From the NCBI RefSeq assembly GCF_013623905.1, contig NZ_JABKDD010000002.1:124001-188000 (forward strand): a stretch of DNA of 64,000 nucleotides. The letters are read 5' to 3'. Numbering within the stretch: the stretch's first letter is position 1; each line of letters begins with the position of its first letter. Below are positions 9,431 to 17,655 of this stretch, piece by piece. The position numbers and the translations under genes are program-made. The notes beneath the pieces were generated by a model that was not told the DNA's origin, made no database searches, and was given only the letters and a program-made list of their open reading frames with translations. Source of the DNA: Brevibacterium sediminis. Its GTDB lineage: Bacteria > Actinomycetota > Actinomycetes > Actinomycetales > Brevibacteriaceae.

Positions 9431-10369
9431 ATGCTTGAGCCGATCACCTCATACGTCGCAATCGGAGACTCGTTCAGTGAGGGTCTGATGGATCCCGACC
9501 CACGGGTCGAGGATCGGTACCGCGGCTGGACCGACCGGCTCGCGCTCATGCTCACCGAGTCGTCGGTGGGCAGCACGGACTTGTCCTATGCCAATCTGGC
9601 CATCCGAGGTCGTCTGCTCGACCGCATCGTCGATGACCAGGTGCCGCAGGTCCTCGAGATGAAGCCGGACCTCGTGAGCCTGTGCGCCGGCGGCAATGAC
9701 TGCCTGCGCCCGAAGGCCGATATCGATGCCCTGGCCGCGAAGTTCGAACGCGCCGTGATCGCGATGCGTGAGGCCGGCATCGAGGTGCTCATGTGCAATG
9801 GCTTCGATACCGAGTTCAGCACCCCGCTCATCCGTGCGGTGCGTCCACGCGTGGGAATCTACAACGCCCACCTGTGGTCGATCGCGCAGCGACACGGCTG
9901 CCATATGGTCGACCTGTGGGGGCTGCGTTCGCTCTACGCCGCGGAGATGTGGGCCGACGACCGCATCCACCTGTCGACGAAGGGCCACCATCTCGTCGCC
10001 GAGCAGGCTCTGGCGACCCTGGAGAGCGGCCGCTCCCTGCCGGTCAAGGGCTTCGGCGTTCCCGCTCGTCCGACGCGGGCGATCCGCGAGGTGATGAGCG
10101 AGGAGTCGCGGTGGGCCCGTGAGTACCTGGCCCCGTGGGTCGGTCGCCGGCTGCGCGGGCAGTCCTCAGGTGACACTCTGGACCCGAAGCTGGCGGAACT
10201 CACCCGCGTCCGCGACCTCGTCGAACGCTCTCGCGCGGTCGACCGCGCCCGGGAGAACGGTGAGACACGCGCCGCCGGCGAAGCGGGCACTGCCGACCGG
10301 ACCGGCTCGGGCGAAACTCACACAGGTGGAACCGGTGAGGTGAACGCACCTCGGGGTACCGAAGGATGA
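9431..10369 (+). CDS. SGNH/GDSL-family hydrolase
   Basis: Probable esterase or lipase-like hydrolase of 312 residues. Block I is AIGDSFSEG (Ser14), the block III region is CAGGNDCLRP, and block V is DRIHLSTKGHHLVA with the catalytic Asp-x-x-His. No signal peptide is present, so the protein is cytosolic. The core ends near residue 250; the last 60 residues are a low-complexity tail rich in Gly, Thr, Glu and Arg. Its stop overlaps the ATG of the next gene (ATGA), so the two hydrolases are translated together. Confidence 0.9.
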   Translation: MLEPITSYVAIGDSFSEGLMDPDPRVEDRYRGWTDRLALMLTESSVGSTDLSYANLAIRGRLLDRIVDDQVPQVLEMKPDLVSLCAGGNDCLRPKADIDALAAKFERAVIAMREAGIEVLMCNGFDTEFSTPLIRAVRPRVGIYNAHLWSIAQRHGCHMVDLWGLRSLYAAEMWADDRIHLSTKGHHLVAEQALATLESGRSLPVKGFGVPARPTRAIREVMSEESRWAREYLAPWVGRRLRGQSSGDTLDPKLAELTRVRDLVERSRAVDRARENGETRAAGEAGTADRTGSGETHTGGTGEVNAPRGTEG

Positions 10370-11130
10370 GCGTCGAGTCCGTGCGCATTCCCGAACTCGC
10401 CGCCGCCGGGACCGACGTGGCTCCGTCCTTCCGGCACGCCTACGGGGACTCCCCCGAGCAATTCGTCGAGGTCTATGGTGACCCGGCGACCGCCTCAGCG
10501 ACGGTCATCTTCGTCCACGGAGGCTACTTCCGCCCCCGCACCGATCTGTCCCATGCCCGACCGTTGGCTCGGGCGCTGGCCGAGTCGGGAGTGCTCGTCG
10601 CGTCCATCGAGTATCGACGCCTCGGCGGTCAGCCGCTCCTGCTCGACGATGTCACCGCGGCCATCGAATCGGTGTGCGCCGAACTGCCGCGCTGGGGCGT
10701 GAGCGAACGAGCACAGGGCAATCTCATCGTCTCGGGCCATTCGGCCGGTGGCTGCCTCGTACTCGCCTGGGCTTCGCACCTGCCCGACGGGGGTCCGCGG
10801 ATCCGTCTGCGTCCTCTGGCACCGGTGACCGATCTGCTGCGGGAGGTTGAGGGCCACCTCGGCGATGGAGCAGTCCTCGACTATATGGGCGTACGGCCCG
10901 AGCACGATCTGGAAGCCTACCTGCGCCACGATCCGCGCTCACGGGCCGCCCTCATCCCGGCACGCGTCGACGTGCATTCGATCCACGGGGATGCCGATGC
11001 CACCGTCAACGTCGAATTCTCCCGTGTCTTCCCCGCCGCCCTGACCGAGCTGCCGGGCGCGAACCATGCCGATGTCATCGACCCCGATTCTCCATACTTC
11101 GCACAGATGAGGAACCTGCTGCTCGGCTGA
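10366..11130 (+). CDS. Alpha/beta hydrolase, possible kynurenine formamidase
   Basis: 254-residue alpha/beta hydrolase. HGGYF (51-55) matches the HGGYW oxyanion motif of arylformamidases, GHSAGG (124-129) carries the nucleophile Ser126, and HGDADATV and GANHAD give the Asp and His of the triad. Arylformamidase converts N-formylkynurenine to kynurenine, the step after tryptophan 2,3-dioxygenase, and that gene is the convergent neighbour only 9 bases away. The assignment is by motif plus context; a generic esterase remains possible. Confidence 0.7.
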   Translation: MSVESVRIPELAAAGTDVAPSFRHAYGDSPEQFVEVYGDPATASATVIFVHGGYFRPRTDLSHARPLARALAESGVLVASIEYRRLGGQPLLLDDVTAAIESVCAELPRWGVSERAQGNLIVSGHSAGGCLVLAWASHLPDGGPRIRLRPLAPVTDLLREVEGHLGDGAVLDYMGVRPEHDLEAYLRHDPRSRAALIPARVDVHSIHGDADATVNVEFSRVFPAALTELPGANHADVIDPDSPYFAQMRNLLLG

Positions 11131-11139
11131 AGGTGCTTC

Positions 11140-12060
11140 TCAGATCCCTTCGGGGCTGATTCCGGGGCCGTTCTCGATTCCGGTGCGGATGTCGAAGAGC
11201 TCGGGGAAGAACGTGAGATCGAGCGCTTTCTGCAGGAATCCGACTCCGCTCGAACCGCCTGTTCCGCGTTTCAGGCCGATGATCCGCAACACGGTGCGCA
11301 TGTGCCGGTAGCGCCAGATCTGGAAGTTCTCCTCGAGGTCGACGAGCTCTTCGCAGCTCTCGTATTCCTGCCAGTACTTCTGCGGGTTCTCGTAGATGAT
11401 GCGGAAGACATCGGACAGTTCCTCATCGAAGGTATGGGCGACCGATTTGTCTCGGTCGAGGAGCCGCTGCGGCACCGGAAGACCGCGCCGGGCCAGGCAG
11501 GCGAGGAACTCGTCGTAGATGCTCGGTTCCTCGAGGTACTGCTCCAGGGCCGCACGCGCCTCGGGCTCACCGTCGAAGACCGGGAGCATGGCCCGATTCT
11601 TGTTGCCGAGCAGGAACTCCACGGCCCGGTACTGCCAGGACTGGAAACCGGAGGCACGGCCGAGCTGGTCGCGGAACCCGACATATTCGCTCGGCGTCAG
11701 CGTGGCGAGGACAGACCACTGCTCGGTCAGGGTCTTCTGGATGTGTTTGACGCGGGCGATGCGCTTGAGCGCGGTCTGCAGCTCATCGGCGGCGATGAGG
11801 CGCCGGGCGTCGAGGAGTTCGTGGATGACGAGCCGGAACCACAGCTCCGTGGTCTGGTGCTGGATGATGAAGAGCAGCTCATCGTGGTGTTCGGGACTGC
11901 TGACTGGATGCTGGGCGCCGAGGAGACGGTCGAGGTCGAGATACGACCCGTATGTCATCGACTCCCTGAGGTCGGTGTGGACCCCGGCTTCGAGGTCGCG
12001 TTCGTTCTTCTCGGCCGTCGTCCGAGCGTCGCTGCCCGGGTCATGGTTGGTGTCGGTCAT
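11140..12060 (-). CDS. kynA: Tryptophan 2,3-dioxygenase
   Basis: Haem enzyme that opens the indole ring of tryptophan to N-formylkynurenine, the first step of the kynurenine pathway. About 306 residues, normal length. Motifs: [13 protein letters not shown], the substrate pocket [24 protein letters not shown], and [14 protein letters not shown] with the proximal haem His, followed by GTGGSSG. I prefer the ATG at 12060: a TATGCT -10 box (12073-12068) lies just upstream. Another ATG four codons earlier (12072) overlaps that box. It lies close behind the emfourin-like gene. Confidence 0.95.
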   Translation of the reverse strand: MTDTNHDPGSDARTTAEKNERDLEAGVHTDLRESMTYGSYLDLDRLLGAQHPVSSPEHHDELLFIIQHQTTELWFRLVIHELLDARRLIAADELQTALKRIARVKHIQKTLTEQWSVLATLTPSEYVGFRDQLGRASGFQSWQYRAVEFLLGNKNRAMLPVFDGEPEARAALEQYLEEPSIYDEFLACLARRGLPVPQRLLDRDKSVAHTFDEELSDVFRIIYENPQKYWQEYESCEELVDLEENFQIWRYRHMRTVLRIIGLKRGTGGSSGVGFLQKALDLTFFPELFDIRTGIENGPGISPEGI

Positions 12061-12077
12061 GACCTCCAGCATAAGGG

Positions 12078-12422
12078 TCAGCCGGGTTGCCGCCTCTGCG
12101 GTTCGGCGACTTCCCGGACGTCATCGACCAACTGCTTCCACTCCGGCGGCATCTGAGACTCGCCGAAGCGGACTCGCCCGTACCGGCTCTCGATGAGGTA
12201 GGCGAATCGATCAGCACCCGCGGCCCGCGGGGCATCATCACTCTGCGTCACACCATCGCTCTGCCTGCTGTCGGACCAGGGAAGTTCGGCGATGCGCGGG
12301 CCCAGGTCATCGCGTCGGGTGCTTGCGTCGATGTCGACCTCCCAGACGAGCAGCATCCCGCCGATACCGCCCGAGCGTTCGACGAGCAGATGCCCGAAAC
12401 CACCGGCAGGCTTCTCGTTCAC
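12078..12422 (-). CDS. Emfourin-like protealysin inhibitor
   Basis: 114-residue protein. The N-terminal stretch [20 protein letters not shown] and the C-terminal part [31 protein letters not shown] match the layout of emfourin, the slow-tight inhibitor encoded beside protealysin-like M4 proteases in other bacteria. A charged loop of about 30 residues (45-72) sits between. The GTG start overlaps the stop of the protease gene (GTGA), so inhibitor and enzyme would be made in step. The longer frame starting inside the protease gene is rejected. Family call is by recognition, not a search. Confidence 0.78.
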   Translation of the reverse strand: MNEKPAGGFGHLLVERSGGIGGMLLVWEVDIDASTRRDDLGPRIAELPWSDSRQSDGVTQSDDAPRAAGADRFAYLIESRYGRVRFGESQMPPEWKQLVDDVREVAEPQRRQPG

Positions 12423-13543
12423 CAGCTGCTCCCCTGGTTTCCGCGGGCCGAACCTGCGTGGGAGATGCCCACGGTTTCCCACCCGGACACGATCGCATCG
12501 TGAACGTCGGATCCGGCGCCGAACTGGTCGGCCGCCTCGGCGATGGTGAGTTCTGCGAACTCCGCGAAATCGGTGCGCTGCGTGATCTCAGCCCCTGTGA
12601 GAACGGAGTACCAGACCTGTCCGACGCTTTCCCAGGCCGGGCCGCCCACGGCGATGGCGGCGAGCGCGAAGGCCCGGTTCGGGATCCCGGAGTTCAGGTG
12701 GACCCCGCCGTTGTCGGAATCGGTGGTGACGAAGTCGTCCATATGCGCAGGCTGCGGATCCTTACCGAGGACGTCGTCGTCATAAGCCGTGCCGGGTTCG
12801 ATCATGGAGCGCAGGGCACGACCGGTCACCTCGGGGGTGAAGATTCCGGCACCGATGAGCCAGTCGGCGTCCTCGGCATTCTGTCCTGCGTCGTGCTGCT
12901 GGGTGAGGGCCCCGAAGACATCGGCGCAGTGCTCGTTGAGCGCTCCCGGCTGGCCGAAGTACTCGAGGTCGGCGGTGTGGCTGATGACACCGTGGGAGAG
13001 CTCGTGGCCGATGATCGACAGCGAACCGGTGAACCCGGTGAACACTTCGTCGTCGCCGTCGCCGAAGACCATGAGGCGGCCGTCGAAGAAGGCGTTGTCG
13101 TAGTCCTTGCCATAGTGGACGCTGGCCATGAGCGGCATTCCCGCACCATCGAGCGAATCGCGCCCGAACACCTCGGAGAACAGCGAATACGAAGCACCGA
13201 GCCCGTCATAGGCTTCGTTGACCGGCTCATCGTCGACGGGCTCTTCGCCCTCGGAGCGGACGAGTTCGCCGGGCAGCACCTCGGTGTTGTACGCATCGTG
13301 GACGAGGCGCTGCAGGCCCGCCGGAGCGGGTGCGGCGAGCGCGGATTCGTCTCTGCCGAGATCGGCCGGAGGAGTATAGCGCAGTCCGGCCAAGCGCAGG
13401 TTCCGACAGCTCTCGTCGGACATCCGGCAGCTTGCCGCGGCGGCCGCGGCCTTCGGGAATCGCTCGGCGCCGCGCTCGGCGATCGCATCGAGAAGGTAGG
13501 GCGGAACGACACTGTGAAATGGGACGACGCTCTGAGAGACCAT
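12419..13543 (-). CDS. Protealysin-like M4 metallopeptidase
   Basis: Thermolysin-family zinc protease of 374 residues. There is no signal peptide; instead a short N-terminal propeptide of the protealysin type with VPPYLLDAIAERG (13-25). Zinc and catalytic residues are intact: GHELSH (His180, Glu181, His184), the third ligand Glu204 in ALNEHCADVFG at the standard 24-residue distance, and the catalytic His282 in NGGVHLNSG. Protealysins are made inside the cell and leave by an unclear route (family knowledge). Translationally coupled to the emfourin-like inhibitor. A weak GGAG lies just before the ATG. Confidence 0.93.
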   Translation of the reverse strand: MVSQSVVPFHSVVPPYLLDAIAERGAERFPKAAAAAASCRMSDESCRNLRLAGLRYTPPADLGRDESALAAPAPAGLQRLVHDAYNTEVLPGELVRSEGEEPVDDEPVNEAYDGLGASYSLFSEVFGRDSLDGAGMPLMASVHYGKDYDNAFFDGRLMVFGDGDDEVFTGFTGSLSIIGHELSHGVISHTADLEYFGQPGALNEHCADVFGALTQQHDAGQNAEDADWLIGAGIFTPEVTGRALRSMIEPGTAYDDDVLGKDPQPAHMDDFVTTDSDNGGVHLNSGIPNRAFALAAIAVGGPAWESVGQVWYSVLTGAEITQRTDFAEFAELTIAEAADQFGAGSDVHDAIVSGWETVGISHAGSARGNQGSSW

Positions 13544-13700
13544 GACTCCAGCGTGCCACTTTCAGAGACGAACCGATAGGGAACCCGGCGCATTAGCGGC
13601 GGACTCCGGCACATCTGCGCCGGGCTCCGGCGATCAGCCCGATCGACCTGGCCGCATCGAGACCCCAGTCGAAGACGTGAACACAATCCAAAGAAAGTAT

Positions 13701-13732
13701 TGCAAAGAGTTCTTTGCATGCGTATCTTTGCA
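13701..13732 (+). promoter_or_regulatory. Operator-like inverted repeat before the ArsR-type gene
   Basis: TGCAAAGA-GT-TCTTTGCA (13701-13718) is a perfect 8-2-8 inverted repeat, and a third half-site CTTTGCA follows at 13726-13732, ending 2 bases before the start codon. Such spacing suggests autoregulation by the winged-helix product. Confidence 0.65.
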
Positions 13733-13734
13733 CT

Positions 13735-14370
13735 ATGAGCGAGGACACCGGACACGACGCCACTCACGAGATCACCCACCCCGACGGCGTCCGCGAGATC
13801 AGCACCTCGGCCCTCAAGGGCCTGGCCCACCCCCTGCGGATGGCGATCTACGACGCACTGTCGACGCAGGGCCCGCAGACGGCGACGGGCCTGGCCAAGC
13901 GCCTCGGCGAATCTTCCGGTGCGACGAGCTACCACCTGCGTCAGCTCGCTCGGCACCAGCTCATCCGCGAAGTGTCCGGCGAACGGAGCGGGCGCGAGAA
14001 GTGGTGGGAGAGGATCCCCGGGGCCATGAAGGTGCCCGGTCCCGAACGCGACCTCGACCCGTCGGCACGGACCGCCTCGTCCTACGTCAACCGAGAATTC
14101 GTGCGCAATGCACAGCGCAACTTCGAACACTTCATCGATGCCGCCTATGACGGCCAGCGGATGCCGAAGTCGTGGATCGAAGCCGCGGTCAGCGAGACGA
14201 GCAATCTGCGCCTGACCAAGGAACAGCTCGCCGAGATCGCCGCCGAGTACGAGAGAACCACCATGGCCTTCATCAACAAGTACCGCGGCCGCAATGATCC
14301 GGGCTCCCGCCCGGTGCAGATCCAGTTCTACGCCTTCCCCCTGACCGATGGAGAGGAAACCCCATCATGA
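13735..14370 (+). CDS. ArsR-type winged-helix transcriptional regulator
   Basis: 211-residue DNA-binding regulator. Helix-turn-helix in residues about 20-75: ISTSALKGLAHPLRMAIYDAL, GLAKRLGESSGATSYHLRQLARHQLIREV, the HTH_20/ArsR pattern. The C-terminal half is helical (NREFVRNAQRNFEHFIDAAYDG) with no metal-binding Cys, so it is not a metal sensor of the classical kind. The ATG at 13735 is chosen because the longer frame would run through the operator. Its stop overlaps the next gene (ATGA). Confidence 0.88.
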   Translation: MSEDTGHDATHEITHPDGVREISTSALKGLAHPLRMAIYDALSTQGPQTATGLAKRLGESSGATSYHLRQLARHQLIREVSGERSGREKWWERIPGAMKVPGPERDLDPSARTASSYVNREFVRNAQRNFEHFIDAAYDGQRMPKSWIEAAVSETSNLRLTKEQLAEIAAEYERTTMAFINKYRGRNDPGSRPVQIQFYAFPLTDGEETPS

Positions 14371-14678
14371 GCACGCTCACCGCACCCATCCGCCCTCCCC
14401 TGGACGGCATCGGCCCTGCCGACGGCAGGGCATCTCACCCGCGCCGCATCGTCGAACGCACCATCACCGTGACCAGGGAGTTCGTCGTCGACAGCGGCGA
14501 GGACACCCGCGCCAGGGCATCCGGCCTCGAGGGTCTGGTCCTGCGCCTGGCGCTGTGGCTCATCGAGCGTCGCCGCGTCCGGGCCCTGCACGTGCAGGTC
14601 GACTCCGCGGAGATGTCGCGTCGGGTCGACCACGCCAAACAGAGGCACATCGACCGCTATCACGGTCTGCCGTTCTGA
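14367..14678 (+). CDS. Small uncharacterised protein coupled to the ArsR-type regulator
   Basis: 103 residues, not recognised. It has a proline-rich start, then TITVTREFVVDSGEDTRARA, a hydrophobic helix LVLRLALWLIERRR (about 56-69) and a basic His-rich end (DHAKQRHIDRYHG). The ATG overlaps the regulator stop by 4 bases and a GAGAGGAAA site precedes it, so it is very probably real. A partner or target of the regulator is a possible role (inference). Confidence 0.7.
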   Translation: MSTLTAPIRPPLDGIGPADGRASHPRRIVERTITVTREFVVDSGEDTRARASGLEGLVLRLALWLIERRRVRALHVQVDSAEMSRRVDHAKQRHIDRYHGLPF

Positions 14679-14723
14679 CGAGGGCGCAGATCGGACCGGC
14701 ACTCCCGTTCTGTTGCACGTGGT

Positions 14724-14793
14724 CGCGCGAGCTCCTTCCCGGCCCGCGCGAGCTCCTTCCCGGCCCGCGCGAACTCCTCCCCCGGCCCGCGCG
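14724..14793. repeat. 21-bp tandem repeat, about three units
   Basis: Units starting at 14724, 14745 and 14766 (CGCGCGAGCTCCTTCCCGGCC, third copy degenerate) fill the short space between two convergent genes. No coding frame is evident. Confidence 0.85.
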
Positions 14794-14813
14794 CACCCGT
14801 CAGCGGAGCACGA

Positions 14814-16016
14814 TCACCGCACGACCGCCTCGGCGCCGGTCCTGCCGTTGTCATCGAGCGGAGGGAACACGACGAGGGTGATGACGATGATGACCATGAA
14901 GAATGTGGTGAGGAAAGTCGGGACCGGGATGATCGGGTCGAGGAGGACGAGCAGCGCGCAGGCCGGGACGACGGTGTTGACGACGGCATTGGCGTTGGCG
15001 CGGATGGCGACCACCCATACCCCGAGGACGAACACCACGATCGGCACTGAGACCGTGAACGTCGCCAGCACCGGATTCAGAGCGCTGGCACCGAGCTGGG
15101 AATCGGCCTCCACGCCGACCCCGGCCGAGAACGCACCGGCGGCGGCGAAGATGAAGTAGTGGCCGTAGCCGTATCTGAGCGATCCGCCGAGGCTGCCGAT
15201 CGCCCGGTGATGCGGCGGCCAGAAGTAGATCCACCACATCGCCGCAGTGACGATGAGGCAGAGGACGCCCAGTGAGATCAGCGGGACGATGTCCTCGACT
15301 TCGCCCAACGCGTCGAAGACGGTGTTCGCCGAGGCCAGGAGGCTCTCGCCGAGGACGATGATCGTGAAGCAGCCATAGCGTTCGGTGATGTGGTGCGGGT
15401 GCCACGGAGTCTTGCCGCGGGCTTCGGCGATGACCGGCACAGCCACCTCGGCGAGGATGAGCACGACGAGGCCCACGGACCGGATCATGGAGTCGTCGAT
15501 GGCCAGCCACATCACCCACAGGATCTGGGCCAGGCCAATACCGGCCGCGTAGATGATCGTCGTCCACCGTGCGACCCTGGCACCGCGAGAGGCCCGCAGC
15601 CATTGGGAGATCATGATGATGCGCATGAGCACGTAGCCGCCGATGAGCAGCCGGTAGTCCTCGTTCTCGAAGACGGGGCCGATGCCGGCGGCGAGGATGA
15701 GCACCCCGCCCATCTGCACGATCGTGAGCACTCGGTAGAGCCAGTCGTCGGTGTCGAAGGAGGTCGCGAACCACGTGAAGTTCATCCACGCCCACCAGAT
15801 CCCGAAGAACACGACCAGGTAGTTGACCACCCCATCGCCGAGGCGGCCCTCCGTGACCGTGTCATGCAGGTGTGAGGACGCGATCGAGACGGCGATGACG
15901 AAGACGAGGTCGAAGAAGAGTTCGAGCGTGCTGGCTGCCCGCCCCTCTTCACCCGGATCGCGCGGACGCATCGGACTGAGGCGGAACCGTGGTGCGGCTG
16001 AGTGCTGTGCGGTCAT
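14814..16016 (-). CDS. Low temperature requirement protein A (LtrA family)
   Basis: 400-residue integral membrane protein of the LtrA family (PF06772): the N-terminal signature STLELFFDLVFVIAVSIASSHLHD, then about ten to twelve membrane helices and the conserved WHPHHITERYGCFTIIVLGESLLA. Function is unknown; the name comes from a Listeria cold-growth mutant. A GAGGA site 5 bases before the ATG supports the start, and the longer frame upstream has none. Divergent from the MFS gene. Confidence 0.9.
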   Translation of the reverse strand: MTAQHSAAPRFRLSPMRPRDPGEEGRAASTLELFFDLVFVIAVSIASSHLHDTVTEGRLGDGVVNYLVVFFGIWWAWMNFTWFATSFDTDDWLYRVLTIVQMGGVLILAAGIGPVFENEDYRLLIGGYVLMRIIMISQWLRASRGARVARWTTIIYAAGIGLAQILWVMWLAIDDSMIRSVGLVVLILAEVAVPVIAEARGKTPWHPHHITERYGCFTIIVLGESLLASANTVFDALGEVEDIVPLISLGVLCLIVTAAMWWIYFWPPHHRAIGSLGGSLRYGYGHYFIFAAAGAFSAGVGVEADSQLGASALNPVLATFTVSVPIVVFVLGVWVVAIRANANAVVNTVVPACALLVLLDPIIPVPTFLTTFFMVIIVITLVVFPPLDDNGRTGAEAVVR

Positions 16017-16184
16017 GGGATCCTCACCGGTCGGATTGAGTGCTCGCACATTCTATGGCCGTCCGGCCGACTCCGGCACCCCGCTGCGCTGGCCCAACAC
16101 CCGCCGAACCGGCCCGCCCGGTGTTCCGCATACCCGCAGCCGCTCTCACCTCGGACTCCGCGAACGCCTCGGCCCCGCCTCAAC

Positions 16185-16190
16185 TAAACT
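16185..16190 (+). promoter_or_regulatory. -10 box of a leaderless promoter (MFS gene)
   Basis: TAAACT followed by exactly 6 bases and then the GTG at 16197. The expected transcript start is the first base of the codon. Confidence 0.65.
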
Positions 16191-16196
16191 TGCCAC

Positions 16197-17537
16197 GTGC
16201 TCAAACCCATCCTGTGGCCGGTGCTCGTGCCGTTCGCCCTCTTCGCCGTCGGCCTGGGTGCGATCATGCCGATCCTCGTGCTCGGGGCGCTCTCGCTGGG
16301 CTCGACGCAGGCGTTCGCCGCAGCCATCGTCGGCATCATGGGGGCCGTGTCGCTCATGGCCACGGTGCCGGCCGGGATCCTCATCGACCGCCTCGGCGAT
16401 TTCCGGGCCATGTTCGTGGCCACGTGCGCGGCGATCATCGTGCTCGGTTCCATCGTCGCCGCCTTCATCTGGGATTCGCCGTATTCGCTGCTCGTCTACA
16501 CGGTCGCGCTCATGGTCTTCGGCCCGGTCTCCGATGTGTGGAGCCTGGCCAGACAGGCCGTCGTCGCCGAGGTGATGCCGCCGGCCGACCTCGCGAAGGC
16601 GATGACTGCGCTCGGCGGCACGCAGCGGGTCGGCAACCTCGTCGGGCCGATGATCGGCGCCGGCCTCATGCTCGTCTTCCCGATTTGGTCCGTGTTCGTC
16701 TTCTCCGGCCTCACCGCCGTCGCCGCGATCGCGATCATGACCCTGCCGATCGCCCAGATCCCCGGCTTCGACGACCATCCCCACCGCCCCGAGGCGGCCC
16801 CGACCTCATGTGCGGACGATCCCTCACCCGCCGATGCTCCCAACCCCACCGAGGCGGCCCACCCCACCGAGGCGAACGATCCGGCACACGGTGACGTCGC
16901 CCCTCCTCGGCGGAGGAAGAAGGATCGCCGGCCGCCGCTGGACGTGCGGTGGAAATCGGTCATCCTCACCGGCGCCACGATCATCGCACTAGCGGCGGCC
17001 CGCGCCGCCCAGCCGGTCGTCGTCCAGCTGTGGGGCGTCGAGATCGGTCTGCACAAGTCCTCGATCTCGCTCATCATCGCCTTCGGCGCCGGGCTCGAAC
17101 TCATCGTCATGTTCCTCGGCGCGTACATCAAGGATCACCTCGGCCGGGTCGCGACCCTCGTCGCGTGCCTGTCCATCTTCGGCACCGGGTTCGTCATCAT
17201 GGTCGCGAAACCGGATCTCGCCGGGATGGTCATCGCCGCCGCGGTCATGGCTTTCGGCAACGGCCTCGGCGCGGGCGTGAATATGACGATCGGCGCGGAC
17301 CTCTCTCCCGCGGTCGGGAGGCCGCGGTTCCTCGGCATCTGGGCGATCTTCAACAACGGCGGCAAGCTCGGCGGGCCGACGCTGCTGTCCATCATCATCA
17401 CCGTGACCACCCTGCGGTTCGGGGTGCTCTTCCCGGGACTGCTCGCCTTCCTCGGTGCGGTGTGGATCCTCATCTGGGCCCGTCAGGTAGGCCTGCCCGG
17501 AAGGCGGAGGCGCCTCGATCCGCCGCGCACGGACTGA
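16197..17537 (+). CDS. MFS transporter
   Basis: 446-residue major facilitator with two blocks of six membrane helices (about 5-190 and 255-435). The inter-TM2/3 motif is PAGILIDRLGDFRAM. The central loop (about 195-250) is a low-complexity stretch with repeated PTEAAHPTEA units followed by a basic patch PPRRRKKDRRPP. Substrate unknown; efflux is the commoner role for such proteins. The GTG start is leaderless: a TAAACT box lies 6 bases upstream and there is no ribosome site. Confidence 0.88.
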   Translation: MLKPILWPVLVPFALFAVGLGAIMPILVLGALSLGSTQAFAAAIVGIMGAVSLMATVPAGILIDRLGDFRAMFVATCAAIIVLGSIVAAFIWDSPYSLLVYTVALMVFGPVSDVWSLARQAVVAEVMPPADLAKAMTALGGTQRVGNLVGPMIGAGLMLVFPIWSVFVFSGLTAVAAIAIMTLPIAQIPGFDDHPHRPEAAPTSCADDPSPADAPNPTEAAHPTEANDPAHGDVAPPRRRKKDRRPPLDVRWKSVILTGATIIALAAARAAQPVVVQLWGVEIGLHKSSISLIIAFGAGLELIVMFLGAYIKDHLGRVATLVACLSIFGTGFVIMVAKPDLAGMVIAAAVMAFGNGLGAGVNMTIGADLSPAVGRPRFLGIWAIFNNGGKLGGPTLLSIIITVTTLRFGVLFPGLLAFLGAVWILIWARQVGLPGRRRRLDPPRTD

Positions 17538-17655
17538 CTCGACGGACTAGGCTGGAGATGACCGAATCGACGATGTTCGGCTGACAGCCCGAAGCTGAAG
17601 GCCCGCAGCGGCCGGCCCACAGCTGAGAGTCCGAACAGGATCAGGAGAGTCATCG

